Positions 33,011 through 45,869 of a stretch of DNA of 64,000 bases are shown piece after piece. Source of the DNA: Papio anubis (lineage: Eukaryota > Chordata > Mammalia > Primates > Cercopithecidae); contig NC_044996.1 in assembly GCF_008728515.1 (NCBI RefSeq), positions 102,555,287 through 102,619,286 on the forward strand. Direction: 5' to 3'. A model generated the notes under the pieces. That model had not been told where the DNA came from. It ran no database searches and was given only the letters and a program-made list of their open reading frames with translations. How positions within the stretch are numbered: the first letter of the stretch is position 1; every line of letters begins with the position of its first letter. Position numbers and translations under genes: made by a program.

Positions 33011-35816
33011 TTGATTTATAACACGTTGTCAAATTTCACAACTCACCATAGGCAAAATACCTTAGAGTCCACTGACACCCAGGTACTGTTGACTTGTCAC
33101 AGAGCTATGACTTGTCTTAGATAACCCCCTCTTTAAATAATATGCTCATCCTCTTATTTTCATCTTTGATGCTCAGAGTTACCTCTCCAAGAAGAGGGGT
33201 CCAATGGCATACCCCTTTGGAGGAAAATAAGAAAGGAGTTACTTGTCTCTGTGAAACAGAAAAATCACCTCTCCAGAAGCTTGAGAATACAGACAAAAAG
33301 GGAGTCTACATCCAGAAGCAACTTCCCAATAAATGTCTCCTCATTTCTCAGTAAACATTTGTTGAAATAAAGCCCCAGATGTGATTATCAGTGAGGATAC
33401 TATTACAACAGGTTGGATTAGAGATAGGACTAGGCATTTGACTACAATAATGGATAAGATGATAAAGATTAAACACATTTCAGCAGCATATAGAGATTGC
33501 TTTAAATACTAAAGAAACAAAAGAGAGGGAAGGGTCAATATTACTCTAAGACATCCTTGCTGGGTGACTGAATTTTTCTAGTGGTGCTGTCTCCCACTGT
33601 GACAGAAAAGCTTAAGCATGGGGAGATGGTGTCAAGAGAAAAAATGAAGGCGTTAGTCATCACTGCTTTTAGTATCCAACTGTGAAGAGCCATGGAAGCA
33701 GAAATAACTGCAATACAGAGGAGGATACAGAGCTCAGTAGCTGTGGTTTCAGGAGTGAAGCAGTGGACAAGTCACTAGTAGAGAGGGTTGTACAGGGGAG
33801 AGGAGAAATAACATTTCCAGGCTGTGTTATGGAAGTGAATAGCAGAATGAGACAAATGAGTGCAGCCAATAACACAGCCAGCAAGAGGCAGAACATCTGT
33901 TGAGGGCAAACAGCTTTACAATGCTGCAGATCTGAGGCTGAGTTTGCAAAGCAGGAAAAAACCTTTTGTAAACACAAATTCCAACAAATCACTGTGACTA
34001 TTTATGAGATCCTTTGTTTATGCAAAATTCCATAGACAGCAATAGAGCTTGAGTGTTGTATGAGGATGGTGGCTAAATTCAGGCCGAGGAAGCAAGTATT
34101 CAGCATACACCTAGAAATGGTAATATCTAAGGAGACTGATTCTACATAGCTTTCATTTGGTTGGAAATAAGTTAGTACTAGTGCTGCATTTTAATTGGTC
34201 AACAGTCTCCTCTTCTGATATAATTCAAAATAATGTGTCCCGAGGCCCTAAAGGGGAGAGCCATGGCGGAAGCATTCCTCTCTTGGCAAGGTTTCTGAAT
34301 GAGCTTGGAAGTCTGCAGGCAGCAGCAATGTGGGTGCACAGCAACCCTTCTGCCTAGGGCACCTAGGGACTCCATTTGTTTTCATTTCCACTAATGAAAA
34401 CAAATAGAGGCAGTCAGCTCCAGGGAAAAGAGACACTCTCTTGGCTCTTACAAAGGACCAGAGTCCGCTCTTCCAGAGGGCTGTGATGGGCAAGCCCATT
34501 AGCATGGAAAATTTAAATAATTGGGAGAATTTCCAGGAGAATTCACAGAAAGCATACTGGTCCATGGCCACTTAAAGGCTTCTACGTAACTTCTCTATCC
34601 CTGCTTCACGCACACATGCACGCACGCACGCACAAACACATGTACTGAAAGAGACAAACAACAGTGTACTGAGACAAAGAACAATTTCTTCTTTCTTCTT
34701 TGCCATTTCTCCACAATTATTGATGTCTATGTTCCCATTTTCCCTGAAAATTGATAATGAGTTCTAAGAGATTCTCCAAAGTCTTTAAAGGAAAGGAACT
34801 TGTAAGTATATGGTGCTTATTCCATGGGAAGTGTATTTTCAAGGCACTCTCCGATTTTAAAATGTAGTTAAAATTTCCTTATGCTCTTGATACCAAAATC
34901 CAACCCTCTTATTTTTTTTGTCAGCTAGATAAGGACTTCGGGAATGGAATAGGGATGTTTAACAGTAACACAGTGTAACATTTTAAGATGGTAAAATGCA
35001 ACCTCCCCTTTATGTGTCCATGAAATCCTCAAGAAAATATCCACTTCCAATCATGTGTCGTAGAGTGAGTTCTGTCTTGGGGAACTCTATGAAGGGCCAA
35101 TTATGAATTCAAAGTGAGCATGAGGTAAGAGCCAAGGAGTCAACCAAATATGAGCTACCCAAGAATGCTGTGGTTCCAATTAAGTTTCTGCAGCATTTGC
35201 TTTTCTTAAAGACTGTATTTACTCTTCCTGTTTCTTGATACCTTCAATCTTGATTGTTGATTACATTTCTCCTTTTAGTGGGAGTTATCTCTAATAGTGT
35301 ATTAGGCAGTTGCAAACAAATAATCTACTTCGGTTGTTTTCACTGTAACAGATTTAAAGGCAAAAATAAAGGTATTAGGTAACTAAAATAATGATATCCC
35401 AGAATTGATATATCTGATATATGTGAGAATAAACTACCTCTACTGCTCCTGCTAGGCATTAAAATGCCAAAAGTTTGACTTTACTTCTACCATTACTGCT
35501 GCCAGCCACAATGCTACTTCTGCATCAGGCACTCAAGGTTGCAAGTGCCCTGGCTATTATCTGTGCTGGCACAAACAGAAACTTCATGCCAAGATTGTTT
35601 CGCTTTTTTGTTTATTTCAAAATTTAAATCTGTCATAGATATATCTGATTCATGGAGTCTAAGTCACATTGCTTGCCGTAAAGGAGGGTGGTAATTTGAA
35701 TTCAGACTTCTACACACAGGAATCACAGGTGGGGTTTCCTCAAATATAGAAAAACTTTTCAAAAGATAATGGGAAGTTATGATTATAACAGAGGTCTATT
35801 AAAAGAGTGGATGGCT
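33011..35816. other. Unassigned DNA
   Basis: About 2.8 kb without a recognised mobile element. A short (CACG)n-type repeat lies at 34606-34632. Overlapping frames on both strands at 33669-33992 show no protein family motif. Confidence 0.4.
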
Positions 35817-36127
35817 GGCCAGGTGCAGGGGCTCACACCTGTATTCTCAGCAGTTTGGGAGGCTGAGGTGGGTGGATCACTTGAGGTCAGGAGTTTGAGA
35901 CCAGTCTGGCCAACACGGTGAAACCCCGTTTCTACTAAAAATACAAAAATTAGCCAGGTTTGGTGGCATACGCCTGTAATCCCAGCTACTCAAGAGGCTG
36001 AGGCCCAAGAATGGCTTGAACCCAGGAGGTAGAGGTTGCAGTGAGCCAAGATTGCGCCACTGCACTCCAGCATGGGTGACTAAGTGAGACTCCATCCTAA
36101 AAAAAATTAAAAAAAATAATAAAAATA
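35817..36127 (+). mobile_element. AluS
   Basis: GAGGTCAGGAGTTTGAGACC, TGGCCAACACGGTGAAACCC and AAAATTAGCCAGGTTTGGTG place it in AluS. The tail has become AATAATAAAAATAA. AAAGAGTGGATGG before it and AAAGAGTGAATGG after it form the target duplication, with one mismatch. Confidence 0.93.
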
Positions 36128-38593
36128 AAGAGTGAATGGATAGATCTTTTTTAATCTGGCATTTCTATTTGTGGTCCAGTCACTTCTTTAGCCCATGATT
36201 TCATCAGCTGGATCCATACTATTTTTACCCAATATTTTAATATTTGGATATCTGCATGTGTAATCTAATTGGTTCTCATTCCATAATCTGAACTGTAATG
36301 ACTAGGTTAAAAGCTCACTGTTGAATGTGTCAAAACTTCAGGTTTTTGTTAACTAGCAATACTACTCTATTCAAACACATGATAATCTGTCACACTTTTA
36401 TATTTTGCTATTCTGTTGAACTGTCTTAAAAAAAAAAAAAAAAGGTTGGGGGGTGGATTCTGGAACATCATCAAAACCCTTGCTCTTTCTTTAATGAGAA
36501 TTGTTTCCCATGCCCACATATTCTCTAGCACCATCCTCATAGTTCTGGACCTAAAAGTTTCAGCTATGGCTTTATATGCTTATAGGTCTATATTTACTGG
36601 AAGAACTTGAGGACAAAAGGGAACATCTGTTTTAGAGGCAAACCAATACTAAAACAAACAAACAAAAATGACAAACCCATCCCTATAAAAGGAAAAATTT
36701 ATTCCACACAAACTGAGTACCTTTACAATGTGCTGGGCACTGAATAGCAGGCTAAGGATTGAGAAGTAAATAATAGATAGTTCCTGCTCTCCAAGGTAGT
36801 AAGACGTCTACTGAGGGAGGCAGATCCATGCATCTAATGTAAGAGGAAAGGGGCAACTAGGAAATTGTCCATGTCTGACTGTGTGGCTGGTAGGAGGTTT
36901 GTGTGAAGGGAGAAAGATGCAATATTTGTGGTCATCGTTTGCACATCTCTAGGAGCATCTTGTGTTTCAGCCTGTGTCTTTTGTTTAAAATGATTCATAT
37001 AGACACAGCAAATGTGTTGAAATGTTAACATTCATGGCATCTGGATGAAGGGTGTATGTTTGTACTATTTTAGCAACTTTTATGTAGGTCTGAAATTATG
37101 TCAGTATATAAGCTTAAAACAGAATAAAAAGCATTTCAGCAATTATGAATTCACCATAAATAGACTATGCTTTCCTAATACCATTTCTATATCTGTTTTG
37201 GAGGCAAGGTATTTATATCTAAATAAGTTATCATTCAACTAAGTATTTGACACATACTTGACTTTTCTCACTGACAATGCTGTATCTGCATGTAGAGGAA
37301 CTATCAAGATGAACTCTTACTCTGGGCTTAATTCTCACCAACTAGGCCAATAGAGTTCTTAAAATGAATATGACAGAAACTTTGGAAGTAAGTAATCTTC
37401 TTGGAGTATATATAGATATATATATAGCCTCAGGATCTAGGAGTTTCTAAAAATGCAATATTGGCAATAGAAATAAAGGTACCCTGGACTTTATTCTTAA
37501 AATATCAGATAGAACGTGGTTATAATCTCACAATCAAGGTCTCTAAAAGGTGTTCAAGAGAGATGAGCGGTTTCATAAATTTTATAATATAATAAGAAAT
37601 TAGATTAAGGGGAAATTTTTTAAAAAGACAGAGCAATCTAAAGAAAGTAATGTGACTACACAGGGGTCCTCTGATGACCCCAAAGATAAAAGGAGGAGAA
37701 AAATCCAAAGGGAAATACAAGAGACTGGTGCAAATTTAAGTCTCATTTCTGTAATTCCTAATGTCTAATACACAACACTACAGGATAAAAAAGGCACCTG
37801 CTCAGTCATCACAACAGGACAGTGATATGATTGACAGAAAGACACTAACAGACATTGTTGTAGAAGACGTAAAGTTTTTTCAATAGCAAAAGACATAAAA
37901 ATTTATGGAGGTAGCTATAGAAAACAGAAGCTACCACATCATCCTCCCCACTAAAAGTGTAATATCCCAGCTCCCCCAAAGTTCCACACAGAGACATAGA
38001 ACTGAGGTGGGGTGCCATGAAAAGCTCTCCTTGCATGGTTTTACAGCTTACTGGCGACGTACTGCTTGACTTTTGAGAGTCATCAGGTGTAAATCATATA
38101 AAAATACCAGTGCACATTCAAGTATTTACAGTAAGACCTGACAAAGTGAAGATCAGTTTCCCAAAGTAACCCCCCAAAGTATACTTTTTATTCCATAACT
38201 TGACCTCAGAGTTATTAATTTTGCACTGTCAAATTATTATATTTGTAAGTGTGAATGTGTGGATGTTTGACATTTCACGCACACTACAATAACTATCCAG
38301 TGAAAGAACTAAATCACAAAACTAAATAATTAATTAATTGTTTAACTTTTTTTTTTTGTTTTGTTTTGGTAACGTTTTCTTTAATTGAACAATTTGTTAA
38401 TCCCTCCCATTTTTGAAAGAAACTGACTCACATTGGCTTGACTTTTTCCTGGGGCGTATTATATGATGGCTTCCTTTTTAGCATTGCCATGGTCTTACGA
38501 CTTCATTTAGCATTTCAGTTAATTCTGCAAACGGTCATTTTATTTGGGCGTATACATTGTCTCTATTAGGCCACTAGTAGCCCTCCCTTTAGG
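36128..38593. other. Unassigned DNA with small simple repeats
   Basis: Poly(A) of 18 at 36427-36444, a (CAAA)n patch near 36653-36667 and an AT dinucleotide patch at 37407-37425. The segment at 36700-36800 (CTGAGTACCTTTACAATGTG, GCTGGGCACTGAATAGCAGG) resembles another minus-strand L2-like 3' end. No gene is visible. Confidence 0.4.
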
Positions 38594-38772
38594 CCAGAGG
38601 TTCTCAACACCTATATCTGGAGAAATTTTTGGTGGTCAAAACTTGGGAAGCAGTGCTACTGGCATCTAGTAGGTGGAGGCCAGGGATGCTGCTAAACGTT
38701 CTACAATGCCCAGGACAGACCCCTATATCAAAGAACTATCCAGCCCAAAATGCCTGTAGTTGGGAAACCCTG
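38594..38772 (+). mobile_element. MER20 (hAT-Charlie)
   Basis: CCAGAGGTTCTCAACACC, GTGCTACTGGCATCTAGTAG, GGCCAGGGATGCTGCTAAAC and CTACAATGCCCAGGACAGAC, ending TTGGGAAACCCTG, match MER20 from end to end. Confidence 0.9.
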
Positions 38773-38872
38773 CTTTTTATGCTAACCTCTGTATCCTTAT
38801 TAACATAACCTTACACATGTTTAAATGTCCCAGGTATCTCCTACCCAAGTGATTCCTAGGAATTGGCATTTT

Positions 38873-39165
38873 GTTATTGTTGAGACAGGGTCTTGCTTTG
38901 TTGCTCAGGCTGGAGTGCAGTGGCATGATCACTGCTCACTGTAGCCTCGACCTCCAAGGCTCAAGGGATCCTCCCTCTTCAGCCCCTAAATAGCTGTGAC
39001 TGCAAGCACATGCCACCATGCCTGGCTAAGGTTTTTATTTTTTTGTAGAGATGGGATCTCACTATGTTTTCCAGGTTGTTCTCAAACTCCTATTGCTCAA
39101 GCGATCCTCCCACCTTGGCCTCCCCAAGTGCTGGGATTATAGTTGTAAGCCACTACCCTGGCTGG
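38873..39165 (-). mobile_element. AluJ
   Basis: GAGACAGGGTCTTGCTTTGT, GGCTGGAGTGCAGTGGCATG and CTCACTATGTTTTCCAGGTT in reverse orientation with high divergence. AATTGGCATTTT (38861-38872) and AACTGGCAATTTT (39166-39178) are the likely duplication. The oligo(T) has nearly gone. Confidence 0.9.
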
Positions 39166-39599
39166 AACTGGCAATTTTAGAGGCTTACAGTTTGTTTGTC
39201 TTCTTAGACCTTCATTTAGGGAATGAAAACATGTCTACCTGAAGTTTCTGTTTGGTACTGCTAAAACCTTTTTTCTGTCACTTTTTCCAAGTGACACCAC
39301 TGGTCTCCAGCTGGGTGGTCCATTACACCCTAGTCTCAGGCTTAATCAGCTCTGGGATGGGTTAGGGGTGGGCTCAGCCAGCCCACAGTTTGGCCTCACA
39401 GCATCTTCTCATCCAGGTTTGCAGCCTTTCCTCCCCACTATCAGGTTTCCTTATTGCCAGGTGGGTGGTGGGTAGTTCAAGGGACTTCTGTTTCTCAGAG
39501 TAGTTCTCAGCTGGGCCTGCACACAGACCAGGACACCTCACTCCATCCTGCCTGCAGTATCCCAGTGAGTCTGTCCCTCCCCTCACTCCTCTTTTGGGC
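39166..39599. other. Unassigned DNA
   Basis: Somewhat GC-richer than its surroundings, no recognised element. A minus-strand 82-codon frame (39374-39622) runs into the LTR and has no family motif. Confidence 0.35.
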
Positions 39600-39930
39600 T
39601 GTCTTATGAACTGAATGTTCATGTCCCTGCAAAATTCATATGTTGAAGCGCTAACCCAGTATGGCTGTATTTGGAAATGGGACCTTTACGGAAGTAAATA
39701 AAGTTAAATGAGGCATATGGATGGAGCCCTGATCTAATAGGATTAATGTCCTCATAAGAAAGACACTAGAGCTCACTTTCTCTCTTTTTCTGTCCCTGGG
39801 TACAGAATTCAATCAGCCAGAACCTTGATTTTGAACTTCTAACCTCCAGAACTGTGAGAGAATAAATGTCTGTTGTTTAAGTCACCCAGTCTATGGTATT
39901 TTGTAATGGCAGCCTGAGCAGACTAAAACA
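39600..39930 (+). mobile_element. MLT1-type MaLR LTR
   Basis: TGAACTGAATGTTCATGTCC, AAAATTCATATGTTGAAGCG, GATCTAATAGGATTAATGTC, CCTCCAGAACTGTGAGAGAA and GTCACCCAGTCTATGGTATT, ending GCAGACTAAAACA, give the whole LTR in order. Solo, no internal part. Confidence 0.9.
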
Positions 39931-42289
39931 GGCTGACAGTGCAAGAGTGCCTGACTACTAACTCACTTTGATACCTGTTTTTCTCACTAGCATTCATTTA
40001 TTTTTTGAGACCTTCCCCACCACTGTAACTTTAAAAACCTTTTATGATATTTCTCCATCTTTTACTGAAGTTTCAAGGGAGGACAGATTTGTCAAACCTC
40101 TCATTATTTCCTAGCTTCGAGATTGTTTAAAACAAATACATGTGTCAATTGTTCCTAGCCCCAAGATTTGTAACTTTGGAGAGGTTGAATATCTTCTTCT
40201 TACCTTAGTTTAGGGAGCTGTTTTTTTCCCAAGCAAAATTATAATTATCAAGTCGATTATTTACCATTTTAGTTGCATTGTCACATGTCATTTCAATTGG
40301 TATACTTAGGAACTGTGAGTTATCCTGAAAATGATGGCACATAGCTTTGTCATTCTCAATCACATTTAAACAATTGAACACCTCCTGGTCAACTTTCATG
40401 CAAACAAACATTTATCTTTCAAACAGAAATTTTAAAAAGAAATCATTTCTTTTACCCCTTAATAGATGGATGTTTTACGCCTCATTGAAATACTTTTGAT
40501 TTCCACTTGAACAGTGCCTGATCCAATGAGAAAATTATTTTTGAGTGGCTGCCTCTGAACATATTTTTAAAAACCCAATTAGTTTGCATAAATCTCAGAG
40601 TTCTAAGGTCAGAGCTGACAATAAAGGAAGACATTTAGTACACAAAATTTAAAGCATAGTTATTCATAATTAAAACTCTACATGGACCCAGTTATTCTTT
40701 ATCCACTTTTTCAAGCAAGATCAGTGAAGATTGAGCTTCACTTAATTTTATCATTATCGCCACTACTTCCTCCCACATTTAAAACTTCTTATTTTAATAT
40801 TCTTTTTGTTATAAAAATCTGCTGCCTCTGACAAAATCTAAAATAAAGGCAAAGAATTTGCTCTGTTTAATTTTCACTTCTTTCGTTCACATCTAAAATA
40901 CCGTAAGTATTCAATTTCTGCCAGAAAACAGCTTTGGTCTCAATTTCCATGACTACTCAGACTGGATTCAGTAATTTCATGTTCTGGCATAATACCTCAG
41001 GTATCTTTGACCCTTTGACTTGAAGCAATAGAAGCAACCAGGAAATTATAACTGTGACCATTTCTAATATTCAATCCAGAAAGTCAAACTATGTGGAACC
41101 AAGGTGGCAATTGACATACTTCACTGTAATGCTTCTTCCTTTCTTCCTAGCCACACCTTTTATTTTAATAACAAAGATGGTCCACTTGTTACCTTAGCAT
41201 TCTGATAGTAATACCTTTGTGGTTTCTCATTCTCCTTATCAACACAGCTACCAGGATCCAAGGACCTTGTAGTAATTCCATTTAAACAGTGAATCAGTGA
41301 TATGATCCTCAGGAACACAGCAATAGACACAGCTGAAGTTTCTGTGAAGATCTGTGAAGTTTCTGTGAAGTTTCTGTGAAGATCAGTAAATGGCATGGAA
41401 TGTACAGAATATATGCCCAGTTGAAGGTAAGGCTTTCTAGGTCCCCAAATTTCCCCACAGGAACATTCAGCTGTGGACAACACAACTAATATGGACTAAG
41501 AATTGCACTAGGCATAAGAAATTCCCCTTGCCATCCTTATGGAGGTTCATAGCCTTCAAAAAGCTCTCCACAACCAACATGACTATTCTGGGCATTCCGT
41601 CTACCTTTCCACCAGCTTCAACACAACTACGCACAATTCCTGAGTGTTTGCTTCAGGTATAGGTGAAGAAGGGACAATTTTTCAAAAGCATCAGCCAGCA
41701 GTTCCAGGCTTTAAGCCTATCTGATGTTCAACCTTACAGCACGATAATCAAACTTGTTATCTCACTCTGAAACTCCACTTTCCTTCTGTGTATCACATAC
41801 TGATAGAAAGCATCAGCATATAATCAATCAAGCAAAAGGGAACCTCCAGGCTATCGTTGACTTCAACTTTCTTACTCCTGCAATCTAATCAGGCTCCAAC
41901 AATTTGTGGATTCTTCCTGTAAACTCTCTCTTAAATCCATCCCTTCCTCTCTCTTTTTTCTAATCAATTCTTCCTCTTCCTTTCGCAAACAGACTTCATA
42001 TTTTCTCTTTCTCTACATAATATTCCAAAGTGAGCCCATCTATTCTCTTGGACTAAAATACCATCATTTTGGTGATGAGTCATAATTTTATCTCTGGCCA
42101 GAGGAATTCTCTAAATCTCAGACTCACACATTCCACATATCCAACAGTCTACTTGTTTCCACTTAAGTATCTCAGAGGCATTGGAAACTTATCATGTCTA
42201 AAACAGAACAATTAATTTTCCATCCAAAACCTATCCCCTCCTATCAGTCTTCCCCATCTCAGTAAGTGGTATCATTTTCCACCCAGAAA
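39931..42289. other. Unassigned DNA
   Basis: About 2.4 kb with no recognised mobile element apart from a minisatellite at 41334-41390 and possible L2-like sequence at the right edge. No coding signal. Confidence 0.4.
41334..41390. repeat. Short minisatellite, 10-11-bp unit
   Basis: GAAGTTTCTGT and GAAGATCTGT units alternate: GAAGTTTCTGT, GAAGATCTGT, GAAGTTTCTGT, GAAGTTTCTGT, GAAGATCAGT. Five units, nearly exact, so probably fairly recent. Confidence 0.9.
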
Positions 42290-43035
42290 CTCAGTTCAGA
42301 GACAGCCATCCTTGATTCCTCCTTTTTCTTAACCCCCTATATCCAATCCATACAGCAAGTCATCCTGATGAACCTCAAGTATCCACACTTCTTCATCCCT
42401 ATCATCACTGCCTTAGACAAGGCCATCATCATCCCACCATCATCTTTCGTCTAGACTAGTACAACAAATGATGTCTGGTGTATATCACTCTACTCTTACT
42501 CCTTTCTAATCCATTCTCTATACCATATCAAGAACACTCGTTTAAAACATGACTTGGATCATACCACTTAAAACCCCTCAATGGATTCCTGTTGCCTTTA
42601 AAACCCTTTACCATAGTGTTACAAGGTACTACATATCTCTAAGTCCTCAGATGAAACCTTTAACTCCCAATTTGGGTAATAAGCTCTAGTCCCACTGAGC
42701 TTCTTAAAGTTCCTATAAGCTGTTAAGCTCTGTCCTGCTTCAGAACCTTTGCAAATGCTGGCCTGTTTGCCTAGAATGCTATTAGCAGTATTTGAATGAT
42801 CAATTTCATCTCATCTTTTAGGTCTGAATTCAATTTTTACCTCCACAAAGAGGTTTTCTTATTATACCTAAAGTAGGCCACTCTGATTACTCTTTAGCTA
42901 AACCATTTGTTTCCTTCATAAACATATTATTTGTAGTAATTGTATTTGTTTGTCTGTCTCCTTCTCGTTGTTATTGTTGTTTGTCTATGTGGTTCCCCAT
43001 AGTACCTGGCGTATACTCAGAGCTTAATGGTCTAC
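42290..43035 (+). mobile_element. L2-like 3' part
   Basis: Follows the same repeat order as 15090-15759 but starts further upstream: CCATCCTTGATTCCTCC, TATATCCAATCCATACAGCA, CAAGGCCATCATCATCCC, CTTGGATCATACCACTTAAA, CCTCAATGGATTCCTGTTGC, CAGAACCTTTGCAAATGCTG, CCATAGTACCTGGCGTATAC. Overall divergence is high. Confidence 0.6.
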
Positions 43036-43462
43036 TGTTTAATAAAATATTTTACATCTCTCCTTTGCTTAGAAACTTTTGATGTTTCTCAACTGTCTAC
43101 AGAACAGAGTCTAAACTCTTTACTGTAACAATTGGTACTCTTAACAATATGAACTTAATCTATTTTTGGCATCTTTCTTATTACTTCCAACTTTATTGTG
43201 AATAAGTTAGAATTTTGTTCAATTGTGAACAATGAAAAACATAATGTGCAGTGGCTTAAACAAATAAGCAGACTATTTTTTTCTCATGTAGCAAAAATCT
43301 GGAAACAGGTCATTAGAACCAGTGTGGCGGCTGAAAAATGTCACAGGGAAAACAGGCTGTTATGTCACTGACAATATGTGGCTTTGGTTTTTATGGTTGT
43401 GAATGGGTTACTGAAACTTCAAGTGTTAAATCCACATTCCAGGTCAGAAGAAAGCCTTCTTT
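43036..43462. other. Unassigned DNA
   Basis: AT-rich flank of the following L1; the first part of the 43338-43946 reading frame lies here by chance. Confidence 0.4.
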
Positions 43463-43946
43463 AGCCATATACAGAAGATTGAAACTGGACCTCTTTATTT
43501 CATCATGTACAAAAACTAACCAAAGATGGACTAATGACTTAAATGTAAGACCTAAAACAATAATGAAAAACTTAGAAGAAAACCTAGGAAATACTACTTT
43601 GGACATTGGCCTTGGCAAAGAATTTATGACTAAGTTCCTAAAAGCAACTGCAACAAAAACAAAAATTGACAAGTGGGACCTAATTAGACTAAAGAACTTC
43701 TGCACAGCAAAAGAAACTATCAACAGAGTAAAGAGACAACCTACATCATGGGAGAAAATATTTGCAAACTATGCATTTGACAAAAGTCTAATATCCATAA
43801 TCTACAAGAAATTTAAACAAATCAGCAAGCCAAAAATGAATAACCCCATAAAAAAATGGGCAAAGAACATGAACAGACACTTCACAAAAGAAGACATACA
43901 CATGTCCAACAAACATGAAGAAGTACTCACCATCACTAATCATTAG
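43463..43946 (+). pseudogene. L1 ORF2 C-terminal segment, still open
   Basis: The frame runs about 160 codons through late L1 ORF2, with DLNVRPKTIMKNLEENLG, TKTKIDKWDLIRLKNFCTAK, WEKIFANYAFDKSLIS and NPIKKWAKNMNRHFTKEDIH in the family order, stopping at a nonsense codon at 43944-43946. By chance the frame extends upstream into unique DNA to an ATG at 43338, giving a 202-codon fusion. Nothing suggests that the fusion is expressed. There is no endonuclease or reverse transcriptase here. Confidence 0.85.
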
Positions 43947-44062
43947 AGAAATGCAAACTAAAACCACAATGAGATACCATCTCACACTAGTCAGAATGGC
44001 TATTATCAAAAAGTCAAAAACAACAGATGCTGGCAAAGTTGCAGAGAAGGGGAATGCTTATG

Positions 44063-44085
44063 CATTCCCACTACTGGTGGGAATG
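44063..44085. repeat. 9-bp perfect hairpin in L1
   Basis: CATTCCCAC (44063-44071) and GTGGGAATG (44077-44085) pair exactly around TACTG. The equivalent place in the L1 at 28960-30208 has TTTCACACTGTTGGTGGTAG, where no such stem exists. Confidence 0.8.
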
Positions 44086-44849
44086 TAAGTTAGTTCAGCC
44101 ACTGTGTAAAGTAGTGTGGAGATTTTTCAAAGAACTTAAAACAGAAATACCATTCAACGCAGCAATTTCACTATTGGATATATGCTCAAAGGAAAATTAA
44201 TTGTTCTACCAAAAAGACACAGGCACTGGTATTTTCATTGCAGCACTATTAACAATAGCAAAGACATGGAATCAACCAAGATGGCCATCAACAGTGGACT
44301 AAATAAAGAAAATGTGGTACATATACACTATGGAATACTACGTAGTCATAAAGAAGAATGAAATCATGTCCCTTGCAGCACCATGAATGCAGCTGGAAGC
44401 CATTATACTAAGCAAATTATCTCAGGAGCAGAAAACCAAATATCACATATTCTCACTAAACATTGAATGCACATGGACACAAAGATGGGAACAGTAGAAA
44501 CTGGGGACTGCTTCAGTGGGCAGGATGGGAAAGAAGTATGGGTTAGAAGGCTACCTATCAGGTATTAAGCTCACTATCTTGGTGACAGGATTATTTGTAT
44601 ACCAAGCTTCAGCAACATGAAATTTACCTATGCAACAAACTTGCATGTGTACCCCCCGAACCCAAAATACAAGTGGCAAAAAAAGAAAGCCTTATTCTTT
44701 GCTGTCCCTTTCCAGGGACACTGAAAGATTGTATATTTTAAGTTGGGTACATATTCTGATTTGGAAAAAATCAAAGACTTATGAGTAAAGAAGGAAGGAG
44801 AATGGATATCAGGTAGGGTCTATCAGTATCTACCGTGCCATGCATCATC

Positions 44850-45130
44850 ATGTTCTCCAGCCATATTGGACTATTTTTCACAGTTCTGTGAAAATACCAT
44901 GCAATTTTACAAAGCTTTTATATCTCTTTGCTCCTGCTATTATCTCTACTTGGAACGTCCTTCTCTTGCTTCTCAACCTAAAAAATTCCACTCATCTTTC
45001 AAGGTTGACCTTAAATGCCTCCTATCTGAAGCTTTCCTTTATCCTCTGAGCCACGATTAATGTTCTTTGAATTCCTGGGAGGTGGTAAAGGAAACAAGGG
45101 CTTTGTCTTATGGTTCTATAATGAGCATTT
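44850..45130 (+). mobile_element. L2 fragment
   Basis: CTCCTGCTATTATCTCTACT, TTGGAACGTCCTTCTCTTG, CCACTCATCTTTCAAGGTTG and AATGCCTCCTATCTGAAGC are the L2 3' coding end in order. Confidence 0.7.
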
Positions 45131-45204
45131 AAACAAATGCCTAAAATATTGTAAATAATCTAACAGTGTTAACCAAACTTAAATGGGGAGAAGTCCAGGA
45201 TGAA

Positions 45205-45345
45205 CTTTCTTGTCTTTTAATCTTCACAATAATCCCATGAGGAAGCTGTTACTCTTATTTCACAGATAAAGAAACTAAGCCACAGAGAAATGAAGTGACT
45301 TGTCTAAAACCAGACAATAAAGTGGTCCTAGAAATGAATTAATTA
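45205..45345 (-). mobile_element. MIR
   Basis: AATCTTCACAATAATCCCAT, TTATTTCACAGATAAAGAAA and CCACAGAGAAATGAAGTGAC are the MIR core in reverse. Confidence 0.8.
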
Positions 45346-45409
45346 AGAACTATCGCTTTGCTTTCCCCACCATCTCTCTGCCACCTTTTTCTTTTTTTTT
45401 TTTTTTTAA

Positions 45410-45628
45410 TCCAGATTTCACAAAATAAAGTTCATGGGCAGGCCTCTCATTTCTGTAAATAAAGTTTTATTGGAACATGGCCATGTCCATTCCTTTATGT
45501 TTTGTCTATATTGCTTTTGCACACTAATGCAGAAGAGCTGAGTCATTGAGACAAAGACTGTATAGCCTGCAAAGCCTAAAATATTTACTATGTGGCTCTT
45601 TACAAAGAAAGTTTGCTGATTTCTGTAT
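45410..45628. mobile_element. hAT-like DNA transposon remnant
   Basis: TTTCTGTAAATAAAGTTTTA, TTGGAACATGGCCATGTCC, TTGTCTATATTGCTTTTGC, GCCTGCAAAGCCTAAAATAT and AAGTTTGCTGATTTCTG match a common non-autonomous element whose terminal repeat includes 'gtcggcaaac'. I do not assign a family name. A run of 16 T precedes it. Confidence 0.65.
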
Positions 45629-45869
45629 TAAATTGAAAGATCAATGCCATTAAAAGGATGTTTAAAATTATTATTTTTAGAGTAACATTATGAGGAAAAA
45701 AAGAGTAAGATTCTTGTTTGAGAAAGATGTAGTATTTAAAAAATGACAGAAGGAAAAAGGGAATTCAGTAGTTCTGAATTTTTTATGTGTTCAACAAGAA
45801 AGAGAACAAGCATTCAAAAGAACTGAGGTGAAAAAAGAATTGATTAACCATTACAAGAATACTTCTTAC

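Larger units (their letters stand above)
43463..44682 (+). mobile_element. 5'-truncated L1 3' end
   Basis: Starts within late ORF2 and runs through the 3' UTR to TGTACCCCCCGAACCCAAAA and a short A-rich end. AAGAAAGCCTTCTTT (43448-43462) and AAGAAAGCCTTATTCTTT (44683-44700) are the target duplication, one copy with three extra bases. The 3' end resembles L1PA/L1PB. A 9-bp hairpin that other L1s lack lies at 44063-44085. Confidence 0.9.

Noticed and set aside
41334..41390. Short regular repeats as a CRISPR array
   Set aside because: Units are contiguous without spacers, and the genome is a primate's.
43338..43946. 202-codon frame as a possible gene
   Set aside because: From codon 42 on it is plain L1 ORF2 sequence after the target duplication; the upstream part is chance read-through of unique DNA.
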